Assembly: GCF_020880415.1 (NCBI RefSeq)
Contig: NZ_JAJIUJ010000053.1
Span: 1 to 64,000, forward strand
Reading direction: 5' to 3'
Length of the DNA: 64,000 nt
Source: Xanthomonas euvesicatoria pv. euvesicatoria
GTDB taxonomy: Bacteria > Pseudomonadota > Gammaproteobacteria > Xanthomonadales > Xanthomonadaceae
This document shows, in pieces, positions 55,997-64,000 of the stretch. The notes under the pieces were generated by a model. That model had not been told where the DNA came from, did no database searches, and saw only the letters and a list, made by a program, of their open reading frames with translations. How positions within the stretch are numbered: the first letter of the stretch is position 1; every line of letters starts with the position of its first letter. The translations under genes were made by a program, and so were the position numbers.

Positions 55997-56743
55997 TTAC
56001 TGTGAAGGTGGCCGTGCCTGGCCTTGGGATTCGACCCGAGCCGGGTCGCTTTCTCCGCCGCGAACCTGCGCCGGATCGATGTTGGCCGGCATCGCCTGCG
56101 TCGGATCGCGTCCGTCGCCAGCCGTCTTGCCGGGGTTGCCAAGCGCACGGGTGATGGTGTCGCTCAGCCCGGAACCGCCAAGTGCCTTGCCCAGGTCCGT
56201 ATTATCGCCTGCCGAAGGCAACTTCCCCAACTCCGTGGGCAAGTTGCCGAGTTCCATTGATGGCATCTCCATCGATGGCATTCGCCAGGCCGGCAGTTGT
56301 GCCCGCATCCAGCCCGCGCCCGGCTGCAGCATGGGCAGCAGCACCGACTGGCGCCATGCCGGCTCGCGCGGCAGCGGGGTGAAGCCCATCAGCAGCACCA
56401 GCACGCTGGCCAGAAACGCACCGCGCACCACGCCCAGGCCGAACCCGAGCATGCGGTCGGTGCCGCCGAGCTTGATCGCATCCACGCCCGCGCGGATCAC
56501 CATGCCAATCACCGCCACGCTGATCAGCACACCGACGAACACCATGGCGTAGCCGCCGAACGATTCGGTCGCAGACGGATGCTTGCCATCGGCCAGCCAG
56601 CGCGCGGCCGCGCCGCCGAACATGAAGGTGGCCCAGCCGGCCAGCAACCATGACAACGTACCCACCACGATGGCCACAAAGCCGCGCAACAAGCCCAACA
56701 GGGCTGACACCAGAATGATGACGCCCAGCACCATGTCGATCAT
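55997..56743 (-). CDS. cvpA: CvpA-family membrane protein
   Basis: 248 residues with a good ribosome site (gagagg). The first 165 residues are the CvpA domain: MIDMVLGVIILVSALLGLLRGF, AIVVGTLSWLLAGWATFMFG, then YAMVFVGVLISVAVIGMVI and LGVVRGAFLASVLVLLMG. A Met/Pro-rich tail (MPSMEMPSMELGNLP) adds about 80 polar residues not found in E. coli CvpA. In E. coli the gene is needed for colicin V production; its normal role is unclear. It precedes purF. Confidence 0.9.
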   Translation of the reverse strand: MIDMVLGVIILVSALLGLLRGFVAIVVGTLSWLLAGWATFMFGGAAARWLADGKHPSATESFGGYAMVFVGVLISVAVIGMVIRAGVDAIKLGGTDRMLGFGLGVVRGAFLASVLVLLMGFTPLPREPAWRQSVLLPMLQPGAGWMRAQLPAWRMPSMEMPSMELGNLPTELGKLPSAGDNTDLGKALGGSGLSDTITRALGNPGKTAGDGRDPTQAMPANIDPAQVRGGESDPARVESQGQARPPSQ

Positions 56744-56956
56744 GGGCAACCTCTCCGCGTGGCGCGCGCGCCGTGAATGCAATGGGGCTCGGTCGTCATT
56801 GCCCTCCCCTCCATGGGTGCGAGGCGTTGGAAAATCCAGCAGCTGCAGGCGCGCAGTGCAGGCAGTTGGCAGACACGTGACGGTCCGCCGGCAGTGCAGT
56901 GTACGAGCGGCTGCCACCTGCGCGGCGGCCGCGTTTGCTTGCGGCCGGCATGGCGG

Positions 56957-58024
56957 TTACGGATGCGGACGCACCATGCCGGAGATACCGACCTTGGCTG
57001 CCACCTGGGCACGCAACTGTTCGGCATCGCTGCGATTGGCGACCGGGCCGACGCGCACGCGGTTCAACGCGCCCTTGTCGGTCCGCACCTGTTCGACGAA
57101 GGCACTGAAGCCGGCGGCGCGCACGCGGTCGCGCAAGGCATCGGCATCTTCGGCACGACCGAACGCGCCCAGCTGCACTGCAAACCCGACCGCACTGGCC
57201 GCAGGCGCTGCCGGCGCGGTGGCCACCGGCTTGGCGGGCTCAGGCTTGGCGGCAAGCTCGGGCTTGGCGGGGGCGGGCTTGGTGACCTCAGGCTTGGCCG
57301 GCACGGGCTTGGCCACCTCGGCCGGCTTGGGCGCGGCGACCACCGGTTTGGCGGGCTCCGGCGGCAGGCTTTCGGTCTTTGTCGGTGCGGTGGTGCTGGC
57401 GGCGGCGACGCTGCTACCGGGTTTGACGGCAGGCGCAGGCGCCGGTGCGCTGGCGACAGGCGCCGGCGCGGCGGCGTTGGCGTCCAACGTCACCACCTGG
57501 GCGTTGACGTCGCTGCGTACCTTCACTGCCTGCAGCCGGGCCGATTCGGCCTGCGCCTGGTCGGCATACGGCCCCACGCGCACGCGCCAGGCGGGGCGGC
57601 CGTTGATCTGGGTCTTTTCGCTGAAGCCGGGCAATTGCGCCTGCTTGAGCCGCGCAATCACCGCGTCGGCGTCGGCGCTGGTGGCGTATGCACCAAAATT
57701 CACTGCGTAGTTGCCGGCAGCCACTTCCGGAGCCGAGGGCGTGCTGGACGGAGCGGCCAGATCGGCGGCATCGGGGTTGTTCTGCACCGGCGCCGGCGCA
57801 CCGGCCATGCCTAGCGCCCCACCGGCCGGCGCATTGCCCGGAGTGACCAGCGGCAATTCGCGGGTTTCGAACTCGCCATTGGCGGGCGCTGCGGGCGCCT
57901 CGAGCGGTACATCGGCCACACCGCTCGACGGCGCGGGGCCCTTGACCAGCATCGGCAGGAAGATCACGGCAAGCGCCACCAGAACGATGGCGCCAATCAG
58001 TCGCTGTTTCAGAGCAGTATCCAC
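56957..58024 (-). CDS. dedD: DedD-like cell-division protein with two SPOR domains
   Basis: 355 residues: one N-terminal membrane helix (LIGAIVLVALAVIFLPMLV) and two SPOR domains, one in the middle (YAVNFGAYATSADADAVIARLKQAQLP, about residues 105-180) and one at the C-terminus (FAVQLGAFGRAEDADALRDRVRAAG). They are joined by a long Pro/Ala/Lys-rich linker (AKPEVTKPAPAKPEL repeats) that would span the periplasm. SPOR binds denuded peptidoglycan at the septum. E. coli DedD has one SPOR domain; two is unusual. Confidence 0.87.
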   Translation of the reverse strand: MDTALKQRLIGAIVLVALAVIFLPMLVKGPAPSSGVADVPLEAPAAPANGEFETRELPLVTPGNAPAGGALGMAGAPAPVQNNPDAADLAAPSSTPSAPEVAAGNYAVNFGAYATSADADAVIARLKQAQLPGFSEKTQINGRPAWRVRVGPYADQAQAESARLQAVKVRSDVNAQVVTLDANAAAPAPVASAPAPAPAVKPGSSVAAASTTAPTKTESLPPEPAKPVVAAPKPAEVAKPVPAKPEVTKPAPAKPELAAKPEPAKPVATAPAAPAASAVGFAVQLGAFGRAEDADALRDRVRAAGFSAFVEQVRTDKGALNRVRVGPVANRSDAEQLRAQVAAKVGISGMVRPHP

Positions 58025-58091
58025 GGAAGAGACGAGAGGCGGCGTGGCGGGGTGCCGCGGCGATTATAAGGCCGGCGCCACCCCGACGACC

Positions 58092-59390
58092 TCAGCGGGC
58101 TGAATGAAGTGCGTCGAGCGCGTCGGCCACGGTGTGAAACGAGCCGAACACCAGCACGCGGTCGCCGGGGCTGGCCCTGTCCAGGACCGCGCGCACTGCA
58201 CTGGCAACATCGCGATGACACGGCGCGTGCGCGGCGGCACTGCCTTGCAGACGGGCATGCAATGCTTGCGCCGATTGGCCGCGCGCGCCTTCCAGCCCCG
58301 CCAGCGCCCAGTGGTCGATCTGCCCAGCCACTGCCTCCACCACGCCCAGCACATCCTTGTCGGCCAATGCGGCGTAGATCGCATAGGTGCGGCCGGCATG
58401 CGCCTGCGTACCGAGCGCGGCGGCCAGCGCGCGTGCGGCCTGCGGGTTGTGTCCGACATCCAGCAGTACCTGTACGCCATTGACCTCAAGCCGCTGCAGT
58501 CGGCCAGCCACTTGCGCGTTGCCGATGCCCTGCGCCCAGGCCGCGTCGGGCACTTCCACCGGCAATGCCTGCAACGCGGCGATCGCGGCAGCGGCGTTGG
58601 CCAGCTGCACTGGCGCACGCAGTGCCGGCATCGGCAGTTCCAACGTCACTGCCACATCGCGCCAGCGCCAGCGCGGCGCGTCGGATTGCGGGCTCTCGGC
58701 GTGCCGTGTGTCGATCGGCTCGAAGAAATAATCGCTGCCGGCACGGATGGCATTGGCACCCAGCTGGTAGGCGCGACGCAGCACACTGGACGGCGGGTCG
58801 ATCTCGCCCAGCACCACCGGCTTCCATGCGCGGATGATGCCGGCCTTCTCGGCGCCGATGGCCTCGCGGTCCTCGCCCAGCCAGTCGGTGTGGTCGAGAT
58901 CGACCGTGGTGATCACTGCCACATCCGAATCGACGATGTTGACCGCATCCAGGCGCCCGCCAAGGCCGATTTCCAGCACCGCCAACTCCAGCGCCGACTG
59001 CTGAAACAACCACAGCGCCGCCAGCGTACCGAACTCGAAATAGGTCAACGCGGTGTCGCCGCGTGCTGCTTCGACCGCTGCAAACGCGTCGACCAGCTGC
59101 GCGTCGCTGGCCTCTTCGCCATCGATGCGCACGCGCTCGTTGTAGCGCAGCAGATGCGGCGAGGTGTAGGCCCCCACCTTCCAGCCGGCAGCACGCCCGA
59201 TCGCCTCGATGAAGGCCACCGTCGAGCCCTTGCCATTGGTGCCGCCCACGACGATGACATGCGTGGCCGGCGCGGCAAGCTGCAACCGCGCCGCAACCGC
59301 GCGCACGCGCTCCAGGCCCATCGCAATGGCACTGGGATGCTGCTGCTCGATATAGGCGAGCCAGGCGGAGAGGGAGTCGGTTGCGTTCAT
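58092..59390 (-). CDS. folC: Dihydrofolate synthase/folylpolyglutamate synthase
   Basis: 432 residues; it adds glutamate to dihydropteroate and tetrahydrofolate. The P-loop is GGTNGKGSTVAFIEA; YTSPHLLRYNERVRIDGE is the substrate signature, and ELAVLEIGLGGRLDAVNIVD and DHTDWLG follow. The C-terminal domain has LLDVGHNPQAARAL and FGSFHTVAD. It begins the folC-dedD-cvpA-purF run. Confidence 0.96.
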   Translation of the reverse strand: MNATDSLSAWLAYIEQQHPSAIAMGLERVRAVAARLQLAAPATHVIVVGGTNGKGSTVAFIEAIGRAAGWKVGAYTSPHLLRYNERVRIDGEEASDAQLVDAFAAVEAARGDTALTYFEFGTLAALWLFQQSALELAVLEIGLGGRLDAVNIVDSDVAVITTVDLDHTDWLGEDREAIGAEKAGIIRAWKPVVLGEIDPPSSVLRRAYQLGANAIRAGSDYFFEPIDTRHAESPQSDAPRWRWRDVAVTLELPMPALRAPVQLANAAAAIAALQALPVEVPDAAWAQGIGNAQVAGRLQRLEVNGVQVLLDVGHNPQAARALAAALGTQAHAGRTYAIYAALADKDVLGVVEAVAGQIDHWALAGLEGARGQSAQALHARLQGSAAAHAPCHRDVASAVRAVLDRASPGDRVLVFGSFHTVADALDALHSAR

Positions 59391-59719
59391 GGGGAGGGCT
59401 GCGCAGAGAGGGGCACATTATCGCCATTTGCGCTTGCGCAACGCACGCCACGTCGGTGTTGGATGTATCGCGCGTGCTTGGTTAGTACGACGCAGCTCGG
59501 TTGATCGCGCATGGTGGCGAACGCCGTCACCAGCGCATCCCAGGACGTTTAGCGATCACCCCAAGACGCAGCCCCGACACGGAGCGTTGACTACGCAACC
59601 GCACCGAGGCCTGTTCCACCAACTCACCCAAACCTGCAAGCGTGTATCAACGACGTTCGGCATTTTGGCACCTGCAACGACATGGCGTGTCATTGGTGAT
59701 CCAGCGTCCTTGCCTCGCC
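59391..59719. other. Gene-free stretch between the phosphatase gene and folC
   Basis: It should contain the folC promoter. No convincing gene or RNA was seen. Confidence 0.4.
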
Positions 59720-60364
59720 TTACAACGCCCGATGCTTTGCCTCACCAAAGAACGGTGTGTGATGCGCACAGTCGTTGAGGCGCACCACTTCGAGATGCTC
59801 CACGTCATCGCCTTCGAGCAGGTTCAGCGTGGTCGGGGCCTGGCGGAAGCTCCATAGCTTGGACAACGGCAGGCCCAGGATCTTGCACAGGATCACGCGA
59901 TTGACCGCATCGTGCGCAACCACCAGCAAGGTGTCGTGCGCGCCCAGCCCATCGGTGGCACGCACCAGGCCGCGCCAACTGCGATCGAGCACCTGACGCA
60001 GCGATTCGCCACCCGGCATCAACACGGTATCGGGCTCTTCGCGCCAGGCGCGCAGACGTGCGGGATCCTTGTCGTTGATCTCGCTGGCCAGCAGGCCCTC
60101 CCACTCGCCGTGCGCAATTTCCTGCAGGTCGGCATCGGTCTGCAGCAGCGCTTGACGCGACGCGCCCAGCGCGGCCTTGGCAGTGGCCTGCGCACGCGAC
60201 AACGGCGATGCCACCGCGCGGTCGATCTGCAGCGTGTGCAGCCGTTCGCCCAATGCGCGCGCCTGGCCTTCGCCAACCGGCGAAAGCGGAATATCGATCT
60301 GGCCCTGGTAACGGCCTTCGGCGTTCCACGGCGTCTCGCCGTGACGAGCAAGCAGGATGCGCAT
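59720..60364 (-). CDS. Histidine phosphatase family protein (phosphoglycerate mutase-like)
   Basis: 214 residues starting MRILLARHGETPWNAEGRYQG, the RHG catalytic motif with the phospho-His. Also visible are SPLSRAQATAKAAL, the second acidic site AHGEWEGLLASEI, and the second catalytic His in VVAHDAVNRVILCKILG. It could act as a CobC-like, GpmB-like or other phosphatase; the sequence does not decide. The codons upstream of 60364 are ignored because the domain starts at once. Confidence 0.85.
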   Translation of the reverse strand: MRILLARHGETPWNAEGRYQGQIDIPLSPVGEGQARALGERLHTLQIDRAVASPLSRAQATAKAALGASRQALLQTDADLQEIAHGEWEGLLASEINDKDPARLRAWREEPDTVLMPGGESLRQVLDRSWRGLVRATDGLGAHDTLLVVAHDAVNRVILCKILGLPLSKLWSFRQAPTTLNLLEGDDVEHLEVVRLNDCAHHTPFFGEAKHRAL

Positions 60365-60454
60365 GCGCTGGGAGTTCCTTGGGGGAGGGGCCCGCTCGCC
60401 GCAGCGAAAACGGGACCGCATGATAACCCCTGCCGCCCCCGCACCGGCGCCGCG

Positions 60455-60820
60455 TCAGCGCACGCCTAGCTCCTTCAACAGCTGTGGCGCCGGAGCGACC
60501 TCGGTCATGATCCAGCGCAGATAGCGGCTGTCCACGGCAATCATGCGGGTCATTGCCGGATCGAAGATCCAGTTGCTGCTCACCGACTCCCAATTTCCGT
60601 CGAATGCCAGGCCGACCAGCTTGCCTTGCGCGTCCATCACCGGCGAACCGGAGTTACCGCCGGTGATGTCCAGGTCCGACAGGAAATTGACCGGCACCGA
60701 GCCCAGGCGTTTGTCCTCCAGCCCGGCGTAGCGCTTGGCCTTGACCGCATCCAGCAAGGCCTTGGGCGAATCGAACGGATCGGCGCCGGTCTCCTTGGCG
60801 ACCAAGCGGCCGACTCAAGA
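60455..60820 (-). pseudogene. C-terminal remnant of an S46 dipeptidyl peptidase
   Basis: About 120 residues: GRLVAKETGADPFDSPKALL, VPVNFLSDLDITGGNSGSPV (the catalytic Ser of S46 peptidases), LVGLAFDGNWESVSSNWIFDP and on to the terminal LLKELGVR. Complete DPP7/DPP11 enzymes are about 700 residues; the N-terminal five-sixths is absent. The match starts abruptly near 60820, where the DNA changes to lower-GC, unrelated sequence. There is no signal peptide and no plausible start beyond a TTG at 60805. Confidence 0.85.
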
Positions 60821-60888
60821 CCCAAGTGCAACACGCTGGCACTGCCTGTATTCCCCTCACCGCGCCTATCCTCGCGGTCAATTCTAAA

Positions 60889-61551
60889 TCACCTGTTTAT
60901 CCGACGACTTTCTTCTCCATACACCGCGACTTGCCCCAGCAAAGAACGCAAATCAGCATTCGCTTGTTCCAAGAGCCGCTCATTCTGGGCGATCAAGGCT
61001 GGATTGCCCTGGTTTCGGGCTTCTTGCAAATCCTGCCTTAGAGTTTGAATAAGAAGTTGCTTATCCGTTATCGCTTCCTGCAGCTCAGATCGAATTCCCG
61101 CAGGAACAACGTGGACGTCTCGCGATGAAGTGCCAGCCACTTGAACTCGCTTGCCTCCACCGGGAAGCGAATTAAGAGTGAGCGGAATTTTTACACCTCC
61201 TAGTGCCGGCTCGAAGTCGCGCTCCTGAAGTTTATCTAGTGCAGTAAGATGAGGATTATTAGACGGACCAGGCTGCATGGAAATGGCCTGACGCTGTGCT
61301 TTGAAAGCTTCCGTACGCCGTGAATGCTCGAGAGATGAAGTCTTGGTTGCATCTCGCCGTGTTGCTTGCATACCCTGCCGAATCGATGGCAGACCTTCTA
61401 ATGCGGGATGGATACGTGTGGGATCGGCGCCTGCATCCGCTTGCCGTGACTGACGTTTCGGCTCCTCAGAGGAAGATGAGTGGGTATGATGGCTATTAAT
61501 CGCCTTGACGGAAGTGTTGATCATGAACTTCTCCATTGATTGATCCAGCAT
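60889..61551 (-). CDS. Ser-rich protein with features of a type III effector
   Basis: 220 residues from the first start; the ATG at 61524 (MINTSVKAINSHHTHSSSSE) gives 211 residues. That N-terminus is rich in Ser, with no acidic residue in the first 12, and the first 100 residues look disordered. This is what type III secretion signals look like. The C-terminal 75 residues form charged helices (ITDKQLLIQTLRQDLQEARN). No catalytic motif was recognised. GC is clearly below the flanks, and the gene sits exactly where the missing part of the S46 peptidase gene should be. No PIP-box pair (TTCGB-N15-TTCGB) was found upstream. The effector idea is inference. Confidence 0.55.
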   Translation of the reverse strand: MLDQSMEKFMINTSVKAINSHHTHSSSSEEPKRQSRQADAGADPTRIHPALEGLPSIRQGMQATRRDATKTSSLEHSRRTEAFKAQRQAISMQPGPSNNPHLTALDKLQERDFEPALGGVKIPLTLNSLPGGGKRVQVAGTSSRDVHVVPAGIRSELQEAITDKQLLIQTLRQDLQEARNQGNPALIAQNERLLEQANADLRSLLGQVAVYGEESRRINR

Positions 61552-61754
61552 CCAAATGATGCACCCGATCCAATAAACTCAATGGGCGGCGGAGGAAAAA
61601 TTTTCCACCATTCCGAATGACTTCGGAGCCTAAACCAGCGCTTGCGATCGGGGACGATTGTCGATTCGACACTGATTGATAAGTTCGACCAAACATGCAT
61701 CTCATGCGCCCTCCCCAGAGTAGCATCAGACCAAGAAAGCGAACCCGTCGTCTT

Positions 61755-63854
61755 TCACGAGGTCTGCGCACATCGGCCGAACGCGGGGTCGCTGCGGCTG
61801 GGCCTGCCGGTTTCCAGATGCCCGGCCAGCCGGCGGCGGAAAGCGCTGCCCGGCTGTTCCACCACCAGGTCGTACCAGTGATCGCTGGCGGCAAGCGCCA
61901 GGCGAATGGTCTCGCGCTGACCTGCGGCCAGCGGCAAGGTGCGCGCATCTGGGTCTGCGTAGTCCAGCGCACGCAGCTGCACGGTGCAGGCGCGCTGCCC
62001 GGCATTGCCGATTTCCAGCACCAAGGCGTCGCCCTCCTGCCGCGCCTCCACCCATGGCGCGGCCGATGGCGCAGAGGCACTTGGCACCTGCCCGGCGAAC
62101 TCGCGCAAGAAGCCATTCGGCGCGTGCACGCGCAAGGCGTATGCACCCGCGTGCGTGGCCCCGACCGGCGCATCCTCCAGCTGCGTGCCGGGCAGCACCG
62201 TGTAATACCAGGGGCCGCCACTGGCCGCGCTGCTGTAGACGTTGAACGCCGCGGCCGCCGCGCCGCTGTTGACGAACTGCAACTGCACGGGGGCGCCCTC
62301 TTGCACGCGTGCATGCACCTGCAAGGCATACGGCAATGCGCGCGCCGGCCGTTGCCCCGGTTCCTGCCGCGGCATCGCTGCGGCGGCAGGCACAGACGGT
62401 AGCGGTTTATCGCGTACGGCAGCGGTACGTGCGCGATAGTCGTCAACCGACGGCAATGCGCTCAACGCCGAATCGTCCGGTTTGCGGAAGTCGAACACGC
62501 TGGTGAGATCGCCGCTGACCGCACGCCGCCATGGGCTGATGTTCGGCTCGGCCACGCCGAAGCGGCGTTCCAGCAGACGCAGGACCGAGGTGTGATCGAA
62601 CACCTGCGAGTTGACCCAGCCACCACGTGTCCACGGCGAGATCACCAGCATCGGCACGCGAATGCCCAGGCCGATCGGCACGCCATCGTAGACCTCGCCA
62701 CGCGTGTCGACATTGCTGCGCCCCATGCGTGCGTCCACTGCCGGCAACGGCGCGGGCACGTGATCGAAGAAGCCGTCGTTCTCGTCGTAATTGATGATCA
62801 GTGCCGTCTTGGCCCACACCTCGGGATTGGCGGTGAGCGCATCGATCAGACGCGCCACCAGCGACTCGCCATAGGCAGGCGGCGCTTCGGGATGTTCGCA
62901 GTACGCGGTGGGCGGGATGACCCACGACACCTGCGGCAGGCGATTGGCCTGCACATCGGCAGCGATCGCGGCGACCAGATGCTCGGCCTGGGTGGTGGCG
63001 GCATTGTCCGCGGTTGACCCGGGCACGCACGCACGTGCACGCCGGTACCGTTCGTCGTCGGTGCGTAGATCGCGGTAGTGCGAGAAGTACGCCAGCGAGT
63101 TGCAGCCGAAGTTGTCGTATTCCTGATACACGCGCCAGTCCACGCCGGCAGCCTGCAAACGCTGCGCGTACGTGGTCCACTGCAGTGCTGCGTAGCCGGG
63201 CTTGTCGCGCGCCATGTCGGCGGTCCAGTTGCCATCGTCGGCATTGGTCACCGCCTGCGCGCCGACGTTGCCCACGCTTGGGCCGCTGGTACCGGTGAAC
63301 AGATACATGCGGTTGGGATTGGTCGGCCCGTGCAGCGAGCAGTAATAGCCGTCGCAGATGGTGAACGCGTCGGCCAGCGCGTGGTAGTACGGGATGTCGT
63401 GACGCTGGAAGTATCCCATCGTCAATTCCCCCTTGTACGGCACCCACGCATCGTATTCGGCCCAGCGTGCCGGCTCCTGCCCGTGACCGGCCTTCCAGGA
63501 ATGATCCAGGCTCTTGATCAAGGGCGCGCAGGTATGTTGCGAATCGAACGCGAACGGCAGCAAGCGTCGTCCATCGGACGTGGGTTGACTCCATACCGGA
63601 TGGCCATCGCGCAGTTGCAGCGCGCGCGGATCGCCAAAGCCACGCACGCCACGTAGCGCGCCGAAATAATGATCGAACGAGCGGTTTTCCTGCATCAGGA
63701 TCACCACATGTTCGAGATCGCGCAACGTGCCGGTCCGCGCGTTGGCCGGCAGCGCGAGCGCACGGCCGATCGAAGGCGGCAAGGCGCCGGCAGCAGTGAG
63801 CGCAGCGACGCGCTTGAGGAAATCGCGACGCGAAGAGGAAGAGGAAGAGGTCAT
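61755..63854 (-). CDS. plcN: Tat-exported non-hemolytic phospholipase C (PlcN/acid-phosphatase superfamily)
   Basis: 699 residues from ATG 63854 (a GTG at 63890 would add 12). The twin-arginine signal SRRDFLKRVAALTAAGALP is at the N-terminus. Family motifs: VVILMQENRSFDHYFGALRGVRGF, SLHGPTNPNRMYLFTGT, IINYDENDGFFDHVPAP and VPMLVISPWTRGGWVNSQVFDHTS; two C-terminal DUF756-type domains end HLETGRPSRSDPAFG. It hydrolyses phosphatidylcholine-type lipids outside the cytoplasm; expression under phosphate starvation is usual for the family but not shown here. From 61552 to 61754 there is no gene. Confidence 0.93.
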   Translation of the reverse strand: MTSSSSSSRRDFLKRVAALTAAGALPPSIGRALALPANARTGTLRDLEHVVILMQENRSFDHYFGALRGVRGFGDPRALQLRDGHPVWSQPTSDGRRLLPFAFDSQHTCAPLIKSLDHSWKAGHGQEPARWAEYDAWVPYKGELTMGYFQRHDIPYYHALADAFTICDGYYCSLHGPTNPNRMYLFTGTSGPSVGNVGAQAVTNADDGNWTADMARDKPGYAALQWTTYAQRLQAAGVDWRVYQEYDNFGCNSLAYFSHYRDLRTDDERYRRARACVPGSTADNAATTQAEHLVAAIAADVQANRLPQVSWVIPPTAYCEHPEAPPAYGESLVARLIDALTANPEVWAKTALIINYDENDGFFDHVPAPLPAVDARMGRSNVDTRGEVYDGVPIGLGIRVPMLVISPWTRGGWVNSQVFDHTSVLRLLERRFGVAEPNISPWRRAVSGDLTSVFDFRKPDDSALSALPSVDDYRARTAAVRDKPLPSVPAAAAMPRQEPGQRPARALPYALQVHARVQEGAPVQLQFVNSGAAAAAFNVYSSAASGGPWYYTVLPGTQLEDAPVGATHAGAYALRVHAPNGFLREFAGQVPSASAPSAAPWVEARQEGDALVLEIGNAGQRACTVQLRALDYADPDARTLPLAAGQRETIRLALAASDHWYDLVVEQPGSAFRRRLAGHLETGRPSRSDPAFGRCAQTS

Positions 63855-64000
63855 GGCGGCAGAACCTGCAAAAAATGGTGCTTTTTTCACCGCGCAGCGC
63901 GGTTGGACACGACACGTATAGCGGGCGAGCGCGACAGTTTTGCGACAGCGATCGTCATCAATGTTTCATGAGCCGTTGACACCCTGCGTCGCGAAACGCC

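Noticed and set aside
61552..61754. PIP box upstream of the effector-like gene
   Set aside because: One TTCGG is present, but no second TTCGB stands 15 bases away, so a HrpX-type promoter cannot be claimed.

Overview
The window reads as chromosomal DNA of a high-GC gammaproteobacterium of the Xanthomonas group. This rests on the genes and their order (kdkA and a heptosyltransferase beside moa genes; ppiD, tRNAs, hupB, lon, clpX, clpP, tig; phoB, phoR, ppk, ppx; folC, dedD, cvpA, purF; a Tat-exported phospholipase C), on an NAD-type isocitrate dehydrogenase, and on intergenic GGGAATC heptad repeats. The genus is an inference; no rRNA or species marker lies in the window.

Layout. 1-0.7 kb: end of a lipoprotein gene and a small membrane protein. 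0.86-2.6 kb: a lower-GC restriction-modification patch with an intact DNA methyltransferase facing a restriction gene broken by two in-frame stops. 3.38-3.50 kb: 4.5S SRP RNA (ffs), with a partial copy of its 3' half 225 bp downstream. 3.9-8.0 kb (minus): a tightly overlapping run kdkA, metallo-beta-lactamase-fold protein, moaA, DUF4440-like protein, moaC, moaD, moaE, divergent from a heptosyltransferase gene. 9.94-19.49 kb: an integrative mobilizable element in the 3' end of tRNA-Ser(CGA), bounded by a 17-bp direct repeat. It carries an XRE regulator, an exported/membrane protein pair, a BcgI-like fused nuclease-methylase with a one-domain specificity subunit, a TraD-like protein, an RSF1010-like oriT, a MobA/MobL relaxase with a probable nested gene, and a tyrosine integrase.

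19.7-24.3 kb: PP2C phosphatase, dnaQ, rnhA, a methyltransferase, gloB, mltD. 25-34.4 kb (minus): ppiD, two tRNA-Asp, tRNA-Val, hupB, lon, clpX, clpP, tig and tRNA-Leu, a protein-quality-control block. 34.7-39.8 kb: an orphan PAS histidine kinase, a Pro-Arg-His-Lys tRNA operon, a Bax1-I protein, isocitrate dehydrogenase, an AhpD-like protein and glutaredoxin. 39.9-47.8 kb (plus): an M48 periplasmic protease, then phoB-phoR behind a Pho box, then ppk and ppx, joining phosphate sensing to polyphosphate turnover. 48-51.5 kb: a GT4 glycosyltransferase, a PAP2 phosphatase, lpxH and a lipoprotein. 51.6-60.4 kb (minus): a secreted metzincin-like protease, a DUF455 protein, purF, cvpA, dedD, folC and a histidine phosphatase. 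60.4-63.9 kb: a C-terminal stub of an S46 dipeptidyl peptidase, an unusual Ser-rich 200-residue protein with features of a type III effector, and phospholipase C.

The parts most worth attention are the mobilizable element, the decayed restriction gene beside an intact methylase, the ffs partial copy, and the peptidase stub next to the effector-like gene.
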